DNA of 64,000 bases from Sporanaerobacter acetigenes DSM 13106 (GTDB taxonomy: Bacteria > Bacillota > Clostridia > Tissierellales > Sporanaerobacteraceae). The stretch is from positions 1-64,000 of the forward strand of contig NZ_FQXR01000008.1 in NCBI RefSeq assembly GCF_900130025.1. The letters run 5' to 3'. The stretch's first letter is position 1. Every line of letters starts with the position of its first letter. Both the position numbers and the translations under genes were made by a program. The notes beneath the pieces were generated by a model that had not been told where the DNA came from, did no database searches, and saw only the letters and a program-made list of their open reading frames with translations. Positions 18,277 to 28,706 of this stretch are shown here, piece after piece.

Positions 18277-19545
18277 ATGAAGCTAAAGAGTGCTATTATA
18301 TTTATTTTAATAATTGCAATAGTTGTTTTCGGCTCTTATACAGCCATAAATGGAATAACTATTGGAAAAGCTAAAATTCCAAGTGCTAGAGAAGCTATAG
18401 ATTTAGGTCTTGATTTAGCTGGAGGGGTTTATGTAATTCTAGAAGCTCAAACAGATGTAAAAGGTGCAGAGCTTCAAAAGATTATGGAGCAGTCAAAGGC
18501 AGTAATAAACGAGAGGGTTAATGGACTTGGAGTATCAGAACCTAATATTGTTATAGAAGGAAATGATAGAATAAGAATTGAATTGGCAGGAGTAAAGGAT
18601 GTACAAGAAGCAATAGATATGATAGGGAAAACTGCACAACTTAAGTTTATAGATGCAGAAGGAAATGAAGTTATAACAGGACAAAATGTAAAGAGTGCAG
18701 AAGTTCAATATCAAAGAAATAGAGAAACTCAAAAAGATCAACCAGTAGTAGCTCTAGAATTTGATAAGGAAGGATCTAAAAATTTTGCAGATGCTACTAA
18801 AAAATTAGTAGATAAAACAAATTTAGAAGAGAAAATCATTTATATAGTATTAGATAATCAAGTATTGTCTGCACCAGTAGTTAAATCTGTTATTGATGAT
18901 GGCAAATGCGTTATAGAAGGAAGCTTTACTGTTGAAGATGCTAGTAGATTGGCTACTTTGATAAGGGCGGGTTCATTACCTGTAGAGATGAAAGAAATAC
19001 AATCATCACTTATAGGGCCAACATTAGGGTTAGAAGCCCTTGACAAAAGTATATATGCTGCATTTATAGCTATTATGATAATATTTTTATTTATGCTTCT
19101 ATACTATAGAATTCCAGGACTAATTGCTGATATTGCATTGACAATCTATATACTATTGGTATTGCTTGGAATGCAGATATTAAATGCTAAGCTTACATTG
19201 CCAGGAATTGCAGGACTTATATTGTCTGTAGGTATGGCTGTGGATGCAAATGTGTTGATATTTGAGAGAATAAAAGAGGAATTAAGGCTTGGAAAATCTA
19301 TAGGTGCATCAATTGAATCTGGATTTAAGAGAGCATTATCATCAGTACTTGACTCAAATATAACTACATTGATTGCTGGATTTGTATTGTATGGTTTTGG
19401 AACAGGACCTATAAGAGGATTTGGCGTTACATTGATACTTGGTATTATAGCATCAATGATTACAGCTGTTTTAATTACAAAACAATTATTAAAACTTGCA
19501 GTTAATATATTTGGTACAAAAAATTCTAAACTATATGGGGCATAA
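18277..19545 (+). CDS. secD: Protein translocase subunit SecD
   Basis: SecD uses the proton-motive force with SecF to complete Sec export. The 422-residue protein has one N-terminal helix, a large external P1-type domain (LGLDLAGGVYVILEA is the family signature; GVSEPNIVIEGNDRIRIELAG), and five C-terminal helices (LPGIAGLILSVGMAVDANVLIFERIKEE is the signature of helices 4-5). It is shorter than proteobacterial SecD because the P1 domain is reduced, as in other Firmicutes. secF follows directly. Confidence 0.97.
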   Translation: MKLKSAIIFILIIAIVVFGSYTAINGITIGKAKIPSAREAIDLGLDLAGGVYVILEAQTDVKGAELQKIMEQSKAVINERVNGLGVSEPNIVIEGNDRIRIELAGVKDVQEAIDMIGKTAQLKFIDAEGNEVITGQNVKSAEVQYQRNRETQKDQPVVALEFDKEGSKNFADATKKLVDKTNLEEKIIYIVLDNQVLSAPVVKSVIDDGKCVIEGSFTVEDASRLATLIRAGSLPVEMKEIQSSLIGPTLGLEALDKSIYAAFIAIMIIFLFMLLYYRIPGLIADIALTIYILLVLLGMQILNAKLTLPGIAGLILSVGMAVDANVLIFERIKEELRLGKSIGASIESGFKRALSSVLDSNITTLIAGFVLYGFGTGPIRGFGVTLILGIIASMITAVLITKQLLKLAVNIFGTKNSKLYGA

Positions 19546-19558
19546 AAGAGAGGTGAAT

Positions 19559-20446
19559 ATGGTGAAAATTGTTGAAAACAGAAAAGTATTTTTTGGTATT
19601 TCCTTAGCTATTATTATTTTTGGAATGATAATGTTTGCTGTAAATGGTTTAAACAAAGGTATAGATTTTGCAGGCGGTACACTTATACAAATAAGAATTG
19701 GAAAAATTGTTCCAGTTGATGAAGTTAGAAAAATTACAGACGACTATGACAAAGAGGCAAGCATTATTCACTCTGGTCCCAATAAAGACGAAGTAATAAT
19801 AAAAAGTACAAAGGATTTTACCAATAAAGAAATAAATGAAATTTTTGATAAATTTAAAGAAAAATATAACTTAAAAGATGATAGCCCGCTACAGGCTCAA
19901 AAATTTAGTCCTACAATGGGAGATGAAATAAGAGAGAAAGCACTATTATCAGCGGCTATAGCTGTTGTTGCAATGCTTATTTATATTACTTGGAGATTTG
20001 AGTTTAAATTTGCATTAGCTGCTATTATTGCACTAGCTCATGATGTTTTAATTACTCTATCTGTGTATGCTATATTTAAAATACCAGTAAATAGCTCTTT
20101 TATTGCTGCTATTTTGACTATACTGGGATATTCTATAAACGATACTATAGTTATATTTGATAGAATAAGAGAAAATTTAAAGATATCTAAGAAAGATCCT
20201 TATGAGAAAGTAATTAATTATAGTATAAAACAATCTATGACTAGAACAATAAATACATCTTTAACTACTCTAACAGCTATTTTGATGCTTTATATATTTG
20301 GAGTTGAAGATATAAAGGTTTTAGCTTTGCCATTAATCATAGGAGTTATTTCAGGAACTTATTCATCAATATTTATAGCAAGCCCTCTTTGGTATGTAAT
20401 GAAATCTAAGGAAAAAAACACAGGATATAATCCAAAAAGAGCTTAA
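19559..20446 (+). CDS. secF: Protein translocase subunit SecF
   Basis: SecF is the partner of SecD, with six membrane helices in 295 residues. Signatures are GIDFAGGTLIQIRI after helix 1 and ILTILGYSINDTIVIFDRIREN in the fourth/fifth helices. ATG 19559 follows AAGAGAGGTG and is preferred over any upstream in-frame start, which would overlap secD. A terminator overlaps the stop codon. Confidence 0.97.
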   Translation: MVKIVENRKVFFGISLAIIIFGMIMFAVNGLNKGIDFAGGTLIQIRIGKIVPVDEVRKITDDYDKEASIIHSGPNKDEVIIKSTKDFTNKEINEIFDKFKEKYNLKDDSPLQAQKFSPTMGDEIREKALLSAAIAVVAMLIYITWRFEFKFALAAIIALAHDVLITLSVYAIFKIPVNSSFIAAILTILGYSINDTIVIFDRIRENLKISKKDPYEKVINYSIKQSMTRTINTSLTTLTAILMLYIFGVEDIKVLALPLIIGVISGTYSSIFIASPLWYVMKSKEKNTGYNPKRA

Positions 20447-20468
20447 AACTGCCGAAAGGCAGTTTTTT
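20445..20468 (+). terminator. Intrinsic terminator of secDF
   Basis: AAAACTGCC (20445-20453), tetraloop GAAA, GGCAGTTTT (20458-20466) and more T. It starts inside the secF stop codon. Confidence 0.92.
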
Positions 20469-20551
20469 CTTCATAAAAAGCAATTAGCTCTTTTATTTTG
20501 GGTAAAAAGAATGTAAAATAGTAATAAATTATGCATTAGGGAGGATTTAGT

Positions 20552-20911
20552 ATGCAATGGGGATTTATATTATCTTTAATATTTGCTACACTGGTGACAA
20601 TATTTGCATTAAGAAATGCAAACGAAGTGTTAATTGACTTTTTATTTGGGAAAGTAAATATATCTCAAGCATTAGTTATTTTTATATCGGCTATATTAGG
20701 GGCAGTTATTGTAGCCATTATGGGAGGTATAAGGAATTTAAGATTAAAAAAGGAAGTAAAAGAATTAAACAAAAAATTGGAGTTGCTTGTACAAGAAAAT
20801 AAGAATTATCAAATTCTTCTAACAGAAAATGAGCACTCTGAAGAGCAAGATATAGTTGCAAATGATGAGAAATTTGAAGAAAGTAACAATGAAAACAAAG
20901 AAGAACTTTGA
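20552..20911 (+). CDS. LapA-family membrane protein (DUF1049)
   Basis: This 119-residue protein has two membrane helices (about 3-22 and 36-62) with a short loop, then a coiled-coil-like tail (KKEVKELNKKLELLVQENKN) and an acidic end. This is the LapA/YrvD layout; E. coli LapA helps assemble the envelope, and YrvD precedes recJ in Bacillus as here. recJ begins nine bases later, so the two are co-transcribed. Confidence 0.85.
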   Translation: MQWGFILSLIFATLVTIFALRNANEVLIDFLFGKVNISQALVIFISAILGAVIVAIMGGIRNLRLKKEVKELNKKLELLVQENKNYQILLTENEHSEEQDIVANDEKFEESNNENKEEL

Positions 20912-20920
20912 GGTGATTAA

Positions 20921-23398
20921 ATGATAAGATTCGACAAGGTATATAAATTATATGACAAGGATTACTCTCAAATAGATACCTTGTGTGGAAAATTAGATAT
21001 TTCTCCACTTACTGCAAAGGTGTTGATAAATAGGGGCTTTAATACAATAGAAAGTTGTGAGGATTTTTTAAATACTGATTTAAAAAATTTAAATGATCCT
21101 TTTTTATTAAAAGGAATGGAAGAAGCTGTTGAGAGAATATCTAAGGCCATTGAATCTGGTGAAAAAATATGCATTTACGGAGATTATGATGCTGATGGAG
21201 TTACAAGTACATCTATATTATATATTTTTTTAAAAAAACTTGGTGCTAACTGCTTTTATTATCTTCCAAATAGATTAAAGGAGGGATATGGTCTAAATAT
21301 AGAGGCCATAGACAATATAGCTAAATTAAATACTTCTCTTTTCATAACAGTTGATTGTGGTATAACAAATATTTGTGAAGTAGATTATTTAAATGAAAAA
21401 GAAATTGATGTAATAGTTACAGATCATCATCAATGCATAGACACATTGCCTAAAGCAGTTTCTGTTATAAATCCAAATAGGGTGGATTGCTCTTACCCTT
21501 TTAAAATGTTGGCGGGTGTGGGAGTTGCATTTAAACTCATTCAAGGATTGTCAAAAAAATTTGGTATTGGAGTAGATTATGAGGAAATATTACCTATAGT
21601 CACTATTGGAACTGTAGCAGATGTAGTGCCTTTAGTAGGGGAAAATAGGATTATAGTTAAGAATGGGTTGAATTTTATGAAAAGTACCGCTAATTTAGGA
21701 GTTAGAGCTCTTTTAGAAGTAGCGGGTCTTAAAGACAAAAACATATCATCATATCATATAGGTTTTGTATTGGGACCTAGATTGAATGCAGGTGGAAGAT
21801 TAGGAGTAGCTACTATAGGTGTTAAAATGTTTACTACAGATGATTACAATGAGGCTTTGTCCCTTGCGGAGTATTTAGATGAAGAAAATAGAAAAAGACA
21901 GGAAATAGAAGAAGAAATATTAAAGGATGTTGAGAAATTAATAGAAAAAGAGATAGATTTGGGAAAAGAAAAAGTGATAGTTTTAGCTTCTGATAAATGG
22001 CACTCTGGTGTTATAGGAATTTGTGCTTCTAAGATAACAGATAAATATTTCAAACCTTCTATATTGTTTTCTATAGAAGGGGATGTGGCTCGGGGTTCTG
22101 CTAGAAGTATTCCAACATTTGATATACATAATGGATTAAGTAGATGTAGTGATGTATTGGAGAAATTTGGCGGGCATAAACAAGCTGCTGGGATGCTTAT
22201 AAAAACAGAAAATATAAATGAATTTAGAAAAAAGATAAATGTAGTTGCAGATGAGTTTTTAGATGATGATGATTTGATACCAGAGATATCCATAGATTCT
22301 GAACTCGAATCACGTGATATAGATATAAAAACTATAAGTGAATTGAAAAAATTAGAACCCTTTGGGATGAATAATCCTTCTCCTCAATTTATTTATAGAA
22401 CTGCAAAAATAAAGAATATCAGGCAAATGGGTAAAGATAATTCACATTTAAAATTATTGTTAGAAAAAGATGGTTTCGCATTTGACACGATAGGTTTTAA
22501 TTTTGGAGATTATGGAAACATTTTAAGTAATGAGGATGAAGTAAATATTGTTGGAAATTTGGATATCAATGATTATATGGGAAATGTAAGTCCGCAATTG
22601 ATAATTAGAGAAATAAATTGGGTTAAATATGATATATCTAAGATAGATGATGAATATTATTCTGCTTTCAAAAAGTATTTAAATAAAAATAGTTTAAATT
22701 TTGAACAAGATAAAAAAGATATTAATTTTACTGACAAATCAAATAGATTGGATTATATTATTGAACTTCTAAAAAAACATGAAAATGTTTTAGTATTGGT
22801 TTATAATTATATAAACATTTCAAATGTCTGTGAAGCTATTCAATTGGAAGGTAGAGACGTAATAAAGAAAACATCAATTTCTTATAATATTGATGATAAC
22901 AATAAGGTGAATAGTATAGTTGTGCTCCCGATATTAGCTGATATTGACTTTAAAAACTATGAAAAAGTAATATTTTATGATTTAAGTTTTGATACTAATA
23001 ATTTTTTATATTTCAGGGACAAGATAGAAGAAACAAAGATAGAAACACTTTTTTATAAAGATGACATAGCTGCAAATCAAGAAATATTATTAAATATGTT
23101 GCCGACAGTAGATGAAATGAGAATTATATATAAATCATTTTTAACAGCAAAGAGCGAGAACATAAAAATTGAACCTTATGTATATTTGAAATCTATTAAT
23201 GAAAGATTAGGTAAGAAAATTACAAAATCTAAATTAGACATGACTATGGAACTATTTAAAGATTTGAATTTTATAGATTTTACTTTAAAAGATAATAATT
23301 ATTATGTTAAAATTTTGGAAGTACCTAATGAAAAAATTGACATATTGGAAACACCTAAAGTAAAATATCTACATAGTCTAAAAAATAGTTGTATGTAA
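20921..23398 (+). CDS. recJ: Single-stranded-DNA-specific exonuclease RecJ
   Basis: RecJ degrades single-stranded DNA 5' to 3' in recombination and repair. The 825-residue protein shows the DHH motifs GDYDADGVTST near 88 and VTDHHQ near 167, the DHHA1 motif FGGHKQAAGM near 424, and an OB-fold region after about 460. The roughly 250-residue C-terminal extension is typical of Firmicutes and may contact partners. The RBS is GAGGTG. No apt gene separates it from relA, unlike in many relatives. Confidence 0.96.
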   Translation: MIRFDKVYKLYDKDYSQIDTLCGKLDISPLTAKVLINRGFNTIESCEDFLNTDLKNLNDPFLLKGMEEAVERISKAIESGEKICIYGDYDADGVTSTSILYIFLKKLGANCFYYLPNRLKEGYGLNIEAIDNIAKLNTSLFITVDCGITNICEVDYLNEKEIDVIVTDHHQCIDTLPKAVSVINPNRVDCSYPFKMLAGVGVAFKLIQGLSKKFGIGVDYEEILPIVTIGTVADVVPLVGENRIIVKNGLNFMKSTANLGVRALLEVAGLKDKNISSYHIGFVLGPRLNAGGRLGVATIGVKMFTTDDYNEALSLAEYLDEENRKRQEIEEEILKDVEKLIEKEIDLGKEKVIVLASDKWHSGVIGICASKITDKYFKPSILFSIEGDVARGSARSIPTFDIHNGLSRCSDVLEKFGGHKQAAGMLIKTENINEFRKKINVVADEFLDDDDLIPEISIDSELESRDIDIKTISELKKLEPFGMNNPSPQFIYRTAKIKNIRQMGKDNSHLKLLLEKDGFAFDTIGFNFGDYGNILSNEDEVNIVGNLDINDYMGNVSPQLIIREINWVKYDISKIDDEYYSAFKKYLNKNSLNFEQDKKDINFTDKSNRLDYIIELLKKHENVLVLVYNYINISNVCEAIQLEGRDVIKKTSISYNIDDNNKVNSIVVLPILADIDFKNYEKVIFYDLSFDTNNFLYFRDKIEETKIETLFYKDDIAANQEILLNMLPTVDEMRIIYKSFLTAKSENIKIEPYVYLKSINERLGKKITKSKLDMTMELFKDLNFIDFTLKDNNYYVKILEVPNEKIDILETPKVKYLHSLKNSCM

Positions 23399-23443
23399 GT
23401 ATTCATTCTTGTTAAACAATATATATTGAAATGAGTGGTAAGT

Positions 23444-25606
23444 ATGATAGAAAATCTTATTTTAAAAATTGAACAGTATAATCCTCAAGCTGATATGAAA
23501 CAGATAATTAAGGCATATAATTTCGCTGAGTCAGCTCATGAAGGCCAGTACAGAAATTCAGGAGAAAAATTTTTTATTCATCCATATAATGTGGCTATGA
23601 TACTTGCAGATTTAAATATGGATACTTCAACCATTATAGCAGGATTGCTTCATGATGTATTGGAAGATACTGATGTGACATATGAAACGCTAGCAGAAGA
23701 ATTTGGAGAAGAAGTTGCTAATTTAGTGGAAGGAGTCACAAAATTAAAAAAATTAAATTATAAAACTAAGCAAGAAAGTCAAGCTGAAAACTTAAGAAAA
23801 ATGGTAGTTGCTATGGCCAAGGATATTAGAGTTATAATCATAAAATTGGCTGATAGACTTCACAATATGAGGACATTGGAATATATGAGCGATGAAAAGA
23901 AAAAAGAAAAAGCCTTAGAAACTCTTGAAATATATGCACCTTTAGCTCATAGACTTGGTATTTCAAAGATTAAATGGGAACTTGAGGACTTATCTTTAAG
24001 ATATTTAGATCCAGAAGGCTATTATGATTTAGTGGATAAAGTATCTAAACAGAGAAAAGAGAGAGAAGCATATATACAGTTTATAATAGATATGCTTAAG
24101 ACGAAGATTGATGAAATGGAGATACCCTGTGAAATAAGTGGTAGACCTAAAAGTTTTTATAGTATCTATAGAAAAATGGTATATCAAAATAAAAATTTTG
24201 AACAAATTTTTGACTTAACTGCTATAAGGGTTATAGTAGACACTGTAAAAGATTGTTATGGGGTTCTTGGAATAGTTCATACTATGTGGAAACCTATTCC
24301 TGGAAGATTTAAGGATTATATAGCTATGCCTAAACCCAATATGTATCAGTCACTTCATACTACAGTCATTGGACCTCAAGGCGAACCTTTTGAAGTTCAA
24401 ATAAGGACTTGGGAAATGCATAGAACTGCAGAGTATGGTATTGCAGCTCATTGGAAGTATAAAGAAGGAACAATTAAAGCAGATAATTTTGACGAAAAAC
24501 TTACTTGGCTAAGACAAATGCTTGAATGGCAAAAAGAGATGAAGGATCCTAAAGAGTTTATGGAATCATTGAAAATAGATTTCTTCACAGATGAAGTCTT
24601 TGTCTTTACACCAAAAGGTGATGTTATAAATTTACCCAATGGATCTACCCCTATAGATTTTGCTTATAGGGTTCATACAGCGGTTGGGAATAATTGTGTA
24701 GGTGCTAAAGTGGATGGTAGAATTGTACCATTGGATTATAAGTTGAAAAATGGAAATATTGTAGAAGTTATAACATCAGCAAATAGTACAGGTCCTAGTA
24801 GGGACTGGTTAAAGATTGTAAAGAGTAGTCAGGCTAAAAGCAAGATTAGACAATGGTTTAAAAGGGAAGAAAGAGACTTAAATATCGTTAAGGGGAAGGA
24901 TATACTCGAAAAAGAGGTAAAAAGGCAAGGATATAAATTAACTGAAATGTTAAAAGAGGATTGGTTAAAATCTATTGCAAGCAAACTTAGCTTGAGTAGT
25001 GTAGATGACTTGTATGCTGGATTAGGATATGGTAGCATAACATTGTCTCAGGTGATTCCCAAATTAAAAGAATTTCACAAGGATTATTATAAATTGAGAG
25101 ATGAAAAAAATCTTCTTGAATCTAATTCTAATGTTTATGCTCCTAAGAAAGAGAATAGATTTACTCAAGGAGTTACTGTAAAAGGAGTTGACAATATAAA
25201 AGTTCGTTTTTCCAAATGTTGCAATCCTGTTCCAGGAGATGAAATAGTTGGATATATAACTAGAGGGAGAGGTGTATCAGTTCATAGAAAAGATTGTCCT
25301 AATATAAAAGACTTGGCAAGCCATGAAAGATATATTGAAGTTGAGTGGGCCACAAACGAGAAGGCTTCTTACCAAGCAGAAATTCAAATAAAAGCTTCTG
25401 ATAGGCCTGGATTGTTGACAGATATCACTCAAAGAATAACAGATGTAAATTTAACAGTGACTTCTTTAAATGCAAGAACCAATAAAGAAAAATTAGTGGT
25501 TATGAATATAACTCTTGAGACCAAAGATGTAGAGCAATTAAAGGATTTGATGAAAAAGATTAAAAGAATAAAAGGAGTAATTGATGTATATAGAGTGACC
25601 ACTTAA
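23444..25606 (+). CDS. relA: Bifunctional (p)ppGpp synthetase/hydrolase Rel
   Basis: Rel makes and degrades the stringent-response alarmone. The 720 residues contain, in order, the HD hydrolase domain ([34 protein letters not shown]), the synthetase domain ([32 protein letters not shown]), TGS ([24 protein letters not shown]), a zinc-finger region ([11 protein letters not shown]) and ACT ([16 protein letters not shown]). HD residues are intact, so hydrolysis should be active. ATG 23444 follows GAGTGGT and is preferred to GTG 23435. Confidence 0.97.
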   Translation: MIENLILKIEQYNPQADMKQIIKAYNFAESAHEGQYRNSGEKFFIHPYNVAMILADLNMDTSTIIAGLLHDVLEDTDVTYETLAEEFGEEVANLVEGVTKLKKLNYKTKQESQAENLRKMVVAMAKDIRVIIIKLADRLHNMRTLEYMSDEKKKEKALETLEIYAPLAHRLGISKIKWELEDLSLRYLDPEGYYDLVDKVSKQRKEREAYIQFIIDMLKTKIDEMEIPCEISGRPKSFYSIYRKMVYQNKNFEQIFDLTAIRVIVDTVKDCYGVLGIVHTMWKPIPGRFKDYIAMPKPNMYQSLHTTVIGPQGEPFEVQIRTWEMHRTAEYGIAAHWKYKEGTIKADNFDEKLTWLRQMLEWQKEMKDPKEFMESLKIDFFTDEVFVFTPKGDVINLPNGSTPIDFAYRVHTAVGNNCVGAKVDGRIVPLDYKLKNGNIVEVITSANSTGPSRDWLKIVKSSQAKSKIRQWFKREERDLNIVKGKDILEKEVKRQGYKLTEMLKEDWLKSIASKLSLSSVDDLYAGLGYGSITLSQVIPKLKEFHKDYYKLRDEKNLLESNSNVYAPKKENRFTQGVTVKGVDNIKVRFSKCCNPVPGDEIVGYITRGRGVSVHRKDCPNIKDLASHERYIEVEWATNEKASYQAEIQIKASDRPGLLTDITQRITDVNLTVTSLNARTNKEKLVVMNITLETKDVEQLKDLMKKIKRIKGVIDVYRVTT

Positions 25607-25622
25607 GGAAAGGATGAATACT

Positions 25623-26072
25623 ATGAGAGCGGTTGTACAAAGGGTTACTTATGCAAGCGTAATTGTTTGCGATAATACTGTAGGTGAAATAGATAGAGGA
25701 CTTTTAGTTTTTTTAGGAATTGGCAATAAAGATTATGAAGCAGATTTAGACTATTTAGTAGAGAAAATAATGGGATTAAGAATTTTTGAAGATGAAGATG
25801 GAAAAATGAATCTATCTATCATGGATGTAAAAGGTAAACTTTTAATAGTATCACAATTTACTTTATATGGAGATGTTAGAAAAGGTAAGAGACCTAATTT
25901 TACTTCTTCAGCGCCGCCAGATGTGGCAGAAAAGATGTATAGAGATTTTATAGATAAGTGCAAAAATTACAACATAAAAGTTGAAGAAGGTGTATTTGGA
26001 GCAAATATGAAAGTCAATCTTGTAAATGATGGACCAGTGACTATTCTTTTAGATAGTAAAAAAACTTTTTAG
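25623..26072 (+). CDS. dtd: D-aminoacyl-tRNA deacylase
   Basis: Dtd removes D-amino acids and glycine mischarged on tRNA. The 149 residues show the family start [15 protein letters not shown], the SQFTLYGD motif near 78-85 and the GPVTILLDS end with the cross-subunit Gly-Pro. ATG 25623 gives the standard family N-terminus; ATG 25614 lies inside the RBS. It follows relA, a conserved pairing. Confidence 0.97.
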   Translation: MRAVVQRVTYASVIVCDNTVGEIDRGLLVFLGIGNKDYEADLDYLVEKIMGLRIFEDEDGKMNLSIMDVKGKLLIVSQFTLYGDVRKGKRPNFTSSAPPDVAEKMYRDFIDKCKNYNIKVEEGVFGANMKVNLVNDGPVTILLDSKKTF

Positions 26073-26083
26073 GAGGGATATAT

Positions 26084-26707
26084 TTGAAAGTTGTAAGGTT
26101 GCCTGTAGGTGTATATGCAGCAAATTGTTATATTGTCTATGATGAAGATATTCATGAAGCTGTAGTAATTGATCCAGGTGGAGCTGGAGATGAAATATTG
26201 GATAAATTAAATGAGTTAAATTTAAAAGTAAAATATATTATTTTAACCCACGGACATGGAGATCATATAGGGGGAGTAGAAGATGTGAGAAAAGGCACTA
26301 GTGCTCCTGTGTTAATACATGAGGATGATGCAGAACTATTAAAAGATGACACAAGAAATTTGTCTAGCATGATGATTATGGGAAGTGTTGAAGTTATTCC
26401 TGACAAGTTGTTAAAAGATGGAGAAAAACTTGTTCTGGGAGATCACACAATAAATATCATTCATACTCCTGGTCATACACCAGGAGGAATTAGTATAAAG
26501 ATCGAAGATAATCTATTTACAGGAGATACACTTTTTGCTGGTTCTATTGGTAGAACCGATTTTGAAGGTAGCTCTTATGAAGATATAATAAGTTCTATAA
26601 AGAAAAAGCTGATTTTATATCCTGATGACACTGCTATTTATCCTGGTCATGGTCCATCGTCTACAATTGGAAGAGAAAAGAAATATAATCCATTTATAAT
26701 TAATTGA
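26084..26707 (+). CDS. Metallo-beta-lactamase-fold hydrolase (glyoxalase II-like)
   Basis: This 207-residue cytoplasmic enzyme has the binuclear metal site THGHGDHIGG near residues 55-64, HTPGHTPGG near 131, FTGDTLF and the late PGHGPSS. It belongs to the small glyoxalase-II-like/YcbL group, which hydrolyses thioesters or related bonds. The cell's thiol, and hence the substrate, cannot be told from sequence. It starts at TTG after AGGAGGGA. The position after dtd and before hemZ is conserved in clostridia. Confidence 0.9.
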   Translation: MKVVRLPVGVYAANCYIVYDEDIHEAVVIDPGGAGDEILDKLNELNLKVKYIILTHGHGDHIGGVEDVRKGTSAPVLIHEDDAELLKDDTRNLSSMMIMGSVEVIPDKLLKDGEKLVLGDHTINIIHTPGHTPGGISIKIEDNLFTGDTLFAGSIGRTDFEGSSYEDIISSIKKKLILYPDDTAIYPGHGPSSTIGREKKYNPFIIN

Positions 26708-26762
26708 GAATATTTTGTAGCTTCTTAGGGAATTTTAAGATTAGAACCTAGGAGGTGCAATT

Positions 26763-26930
26763 ATGAAAAAGAAATCTTTTTTTTCAAATGAATCAAGGGA
26801 AAATGTAGATATACGTGATATTGATGAATTGATAGAAATGGGACTAGATAATGATGAAATAGCTAAAGAACTTGGTATTTCTAGAAAACATGTAGAGAGT
26901 TTGATAAAAGATATAGATAAAGACTTTTGA
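26763..26930 (+). CDS. 55-residue helix-turn-helix protein
   Basis: This small ORF has a strong RBS (AGGAGGTG) and an ATG start. Residues about 17-52 look like a helix-turn-helix (DIDELIEMGLDNDEIAKELG, then ISRKHVESLIKD), similar to resolvase/RNA polymerase sigma-70-like HTH elements. The first 15 residues are basic and polar. It lies between the metallo-hydrolase and hemZ, 12 bases before the latter, so it is co-transcribed. It may be a DNA-binding regulator or a small adaptor; no target is evident. Confidence 0.8.
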   Translation: MKKKSFFSNESRENVDIRDIDELIEMGLDNDEIAKELGISRKHVESLIKDIDKDF

Positions 26931-26942
26931 GGAGAAAAAATT

Positions 26943-28424
26943 ATGGTTTCAGTTTATTTAGATGGTCATGATTTTACTTATGAGGTAAATGAACTAGTAA
27001 AGCTTTTTTTCTTTGATGATGAAATAAGTTTTATTCAAGATGAAAAGGAATATACAGGTAAAGGTTTTTTGATAAAAAATCATCTTTTGAAAGTAGAGAG
27101 TGATTACTCATCCATTGCCATAATTGTTTATGATAACGATGTGATAAGTGAATATAAAGTAGATTCTATAAATAATATTGATATAAAACGTGATGGAATA
27201 GTAAAAAAAATAAAGACAGGTATAAAACAATCTATTTATGTAGCTTTATCTAATATACTAGAAGTAAAAGTTCCTTGGGGAATACTTACAGGAGTAAGAC
27301 CTACTAAAATTGTTCATGATCTTATAGACAAAGGTTTAGATAAAAATAGTATATATGATGTTTTAACAAAAGAGTACAAGCTTTTTTCTGATAAGGCAAA
27401 TACAATTATTGATATAGCAAAAGTACAGAGAGAATATATATATCCAATTTCAAAGGATAGATTTAGTCTTTATATAAGTATACCTTTTTGTCCTACTAGA
27501 TGTATATATTGTTCTTTTCCTTCAAATTCAATGGATGTAGGGAGAAGATATGTAGATGAATATACAGACAAGATAATATATGAATTAAAATCTATAAGTA
27601 AATATTTAAAGAATAAGAAAATGCATACAGTTTATATAGGAGGAGGTACTCCTACAGCTATTCCTACAAAAAATCTTGATCGGATAATAAAAAACATATA
27701 TGAATTGTATGGTAAGGAAAATATAAAAGAAATAACTGTAGAAGCCGGAAGGCCAGATACTATAGACAAAGAAAAATTACAAATGCTAAAGTCCAATGAC
27801 ATAAATAGGATAAGTATAAATCCTCAAACTATGAATGAGAAGACTTTAAAATTAATTGGTAGAAAGCATACTGAAAAAGATATTATAAAAGCTTTTGCTT
27901 TGGCTAAAGATATAGGATTTGATGTTATAAATATGGATATAATAGTAGGACTTCCGGAAGAGGGTACTGATGAATTGGCAAATACACTAGATGAAATATT
28001 AAAATTGAACCCTGAAAATTTGACAGTTCATACACTTGCAGTTAAAAGAGCTTCTATATTTAGCAAGAGTATAAAAGAATTTTCCATGGAAAGCCAAAGT
28101 ACAATTGAGAATATGTTAAATATGAGTAGAAAATATGCAGAAAAAATGAATCTAAGGCCTTATTATTTATATAGACAAAAACATATGCTAGGAAATTTCG
28201 AGAATACGGGTTATTCTATAGAGGGAAAAGAGTGCATATACAATATGCTTATTATGGAGGAAAAAGAAACTATATTGGCCGTAGGAGCTGGTGGAGTATC
28301 AAAAATTTATTATCCTGATGAAAATAGACTTGAAAGGGTACCAAATGTGAAAAATTTAAAAGATTATTTGGAAAGAATTGATGAAATGGTAGAGAGAAAG
28401 AGAATGTACATTGACACAATTTAA
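26943..28424 (+). CDS. hemZ: Radical-SAM coproporphyrinogen dehydrogenase HemZ
   Basis: HemZ is an oxygen-independent coproporphyrinogen III dehydrogenase-like radical-SAM protein. The 493 residues show a unique N-terminal domain of about 170 residues, then the cluster motif CPTRCIYC near 183-190, YIGGGTPTA near 235, and the HemN-type core ISINPQTMN. The length and N-terminal domain favour HemZ over HemN/HemW. Whether this organism makes haem is not clear, and many anaerobes keep this gene beside relA/dtd. Its last bases overlap the promoter of the aspS leader. Confidence 0.9.
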   Translation: MVSVYLDGHDFTYEVNELVKLFFFDDEISFIQDEKEYTGKGFLIKNHLLKVESDYSSIAIIVYDNDVISEYKVDSINNIDIKRDGIVKKIKTGIKQSIYVALSNILEVKVPWGILTGVRPTKIVHDLIDKGLDKNSIYDVLTKEYKLFSDKANTIIDIAKVQREYIYPISKDRFSLYISIPFCPTRCIYCSFPSNSMDVGRRYVDEYTDKIIYELKSISKYLKNKKMHTVYIGGGTPTAIPTKNLDRIIKNIYELYGKENIKEITVEAGRPDTIDKEKLQMLKSNDINRISINPQTMNEKTLKLIGRKHTEKDIIKAFALAKDIGFDVINMDIIVGLPEEGTDELANTLDEILKLNPENLTVHTLAVKRASIFSKSIKEFSMESQSTIENMLNMSRKYAEKMNLRPYYLYRQKHMLGNFENTGYSIEGKECIYNMLIMEEKETILAVGAGGVSKIYYPDENRLERVPNVKNLKDYLERIDEMVERKRMYIDTI

Positions 28425-28439
28425 TATTTATTTTATAAT
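28411..28439 (+). promoter_or_regulatory. SigA-type promoter of the aspS T-box leader
   Basis: Perfect TTGACA (28411-28416) and TATAAT (28434-28439), 17 bases apart. The -35 lies inside the end of hemZ. Transcription should start near 28446. Confidence 0.88.
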
Positions 28440-28454
28440 TATTAAAAGTATATG

Positions 28455-28684
28455 TAAAGACGAGGAAAAGAAATAGTAATTAAATCTCTTGGCTATAGAG
28501 AATCGGTGGTGGTGGAAATCCGATGCCAATGTTTAATGAAGACATCTTTGAGTCGATGAGCTGAAACTTAAGTAGGTTCATTCGCTAAATGCGTTATCTA
28601 TTTTGAGTGAGGAATTACCTAATTAGGGTGGTACCGCGAGATATGGCCTCTCGTCCCTGTAGCAAGGAATGAGAGGCTTTTTTA
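28455..28684 (+). promoter_or_regulatory. T-box riboswitch, Asp specifier, upstream of aspS
   Basis: Stem I carries AGAGAATCGG and GGTGGAAATCC elements. The specifier loop reads GAAGACATC with codon GAC (Asp) at 28541-28543. The T-box AGGGTGGTACCGCGAG lies at 28625-28640. The terminator stem GCCTCTC (28646-28652) pairs with GAGAGGC (28671-28677) and is followed by TTTTTT. Uncharged tRNA-Asp should switch aspS on. Confidence 0.95.
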
Positions 28685-28706
28685 ATTATTAAAGGAGGTT
28701 TAGAAT

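Noticed and set aside
21844-22293. 149-codon minus-strand ORF
   Set aside because: It is inside recJ and opposite to conserved DHHA1 motifs.
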